Shown in pieces: positions 5,633 through 5,866 of a DNA stretch of 5,866 nucleotides. Source of the stretch: Clostridia bacterium (lineage in GTDB: Bacteria; Bacillota; Clostridia; Oscillospirales; Ruminococcaceae). A program made the translations under genes and the position numbers. The notes beneath the pieces are model-generated. The model saw only the letters and a program-made list of their open reading frames with translations. It made no database searches and was not told where the DNA came from. Position 1 is the stretch's first letter. Every line of letters starts with the position of its first letter. Location: positions 1 to 5,866 of the forward strand of contig BNZF01000066.1 in NCBI GenBank assembly GCA_026000865.1, in the 5' to 3' direction.

Positions 5633-5722
5633 GCGACTCAAAGTGAAAAAGAGGCTCAAAGGAAAAAATGACTCAAAGTAAAAAAACAGTTCAAAGTAAA
5701 AAAAATGTTCAAAATAAAAATA
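5633..5722 (+). repeat. Five 18-bp half-unit repeats crossing a start codon
   Basis: Five contiguous 18-bp steps (5633, 5651, 5669, 5687, 5705) each contain a core of type CTCAAAGTAAAAAA. This is the tail of the 36-bp unit without its stem-loop. The first two steps are upstream of the ATG at 5668; the last three are translated as QSKK-type hexapeptides. A further related piece (CAGTTAAAAGTAAAAGAG) sits at 5747-5764. Confidence 0.8.
5658..5663 (+). promoter_or_regulatory. Ribosome binding site of the terminal gene
   Basis: AAAGGA lies 4 bases before the ATG at 5668 and decides that start. It arises inside one of the 18-bp repeats, by a change of CTCAAAGT to CTCAAAGG. The same frame is closed upstream by a TGA at 5644-5646, with no other start between. 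Confidence 0.65.
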
Positions 5723-5866
5723 TTTCTTATGCTAAGAATAAAAAAACAGTTAAAAGTAAAAGAGTGTCCGAAACAAATTTCTTTGAAATTGCTTATACTG
5801 TGATTATAGGCTTGTTTTTCTTTTTCCCGTTGTTGATAGCGAATGCTAATGCAAAAAAATATTATT
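5668..5866 (+). CDS. N-terminal part of an unidentified membrane protein (runs off the window)
   Basis: Sixty-six residues are visible before the window ends. Residues 1-35 are polar and very basic, beginning MTQSKKTVQSKKNVQNKN, a hexapeptide repeat written by the 18-bp DNA repeats. Residues about 38-60 are a strongly hydrophobic segment (AYTVIIGLFFFFPLLIANA) followed by NAKKYY. The lysine-rich N-terminus suggests it stays in the cytoplasm, with this as the first membrane helix of a larger, perhaps multi-pass protein. A signal peptide cut near ANA is the alternative. I do not recognise the family from this fragment. The ATG is supported by AAAGGA and by an upstream in-frame stop; the open frame and abrupt change to hydrophobic codons support it being real. 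Confidence 0.7.
   Translation, partial: MTQSKKTVQSKKNVQNKNISYAKNKKTVKSKRVSETNFFEIAYTVIIGLFFFFPLLIANANAKKYY

Overview
The window looks like chromosome from a low-GC Gram-positive bacterium, most likely one of the Clostridia (gut or rumen Oscillospiraceae/Ruminococcaceae type). This is inferred from A+T-rich DNA, consensus sigma-A promoters, the standard genetic code, a clostridial-style fused chorismate mutase/prephenate dehydratase/ACT protein, and RarA and GAPDH of ordinary bacterial type. No phage, transposase, CRISPR, rRNA or tRNA gene was found.

Layout. A terminator and repeat debris lie at 1-254. The glycolytic gene gap is on the minus strand (255-1268), with a textbook promoter at 1347-1375. 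A 771-bp divergent region full of repeats separates it from rarA (plus, 2040-3299), whose own promoter is at 1840-1868. A 647-bp repeat-rich gap precedes pheA (plus, 3947-5050). A further 617-bp repeat-rich stretch leads to the start of a membrane protein gene (5668 to the window end). The genes are unrelated housekeeping functions (glycolysis, replication-fork maintenance, phenylalanine synthesis) and do not look like one operon.

The unusual content is between the genes. A 36-bp unit occurs in at least 11 good copies, always pointing toward the gene that follows it. It has a 7-bp stem (type GTCGCAA / TTGCGGC), a 9-nt loop starting AGG, and an A-rich tail. Each cluster is introduced by a 35-36 bp module (GTCGCA...TGATTAAAA type). 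The clusters end directly at the start codons of rarA and pheA, run into the coding sequence of the last gene as 18-bp (six-codon) repeats, and sit just behind the gap promoter. Further upstream lie more modules: TAGTTAATAG-type tracts with varied small hairpins, a CGCGAGA...CTTAATT...GATTAGTTTA block, and a TTGGTTGCAAACCA...TAAAGCTAAAAAA block. These appear in roughly the same order before each gene.

The stem-loop arms vary with mostly preserved pairing, the unit carries a Shine-Dalgarno-like AAAGG six bases before a TTG, and its 36-bp length is open in one reading frame (VAKASVAAQTKK type). This composite leader repeat is the best candidate here for something undescribed. Whether it acts in translation, in transcription or is simply a mobile repeat cannot be settled from one window.
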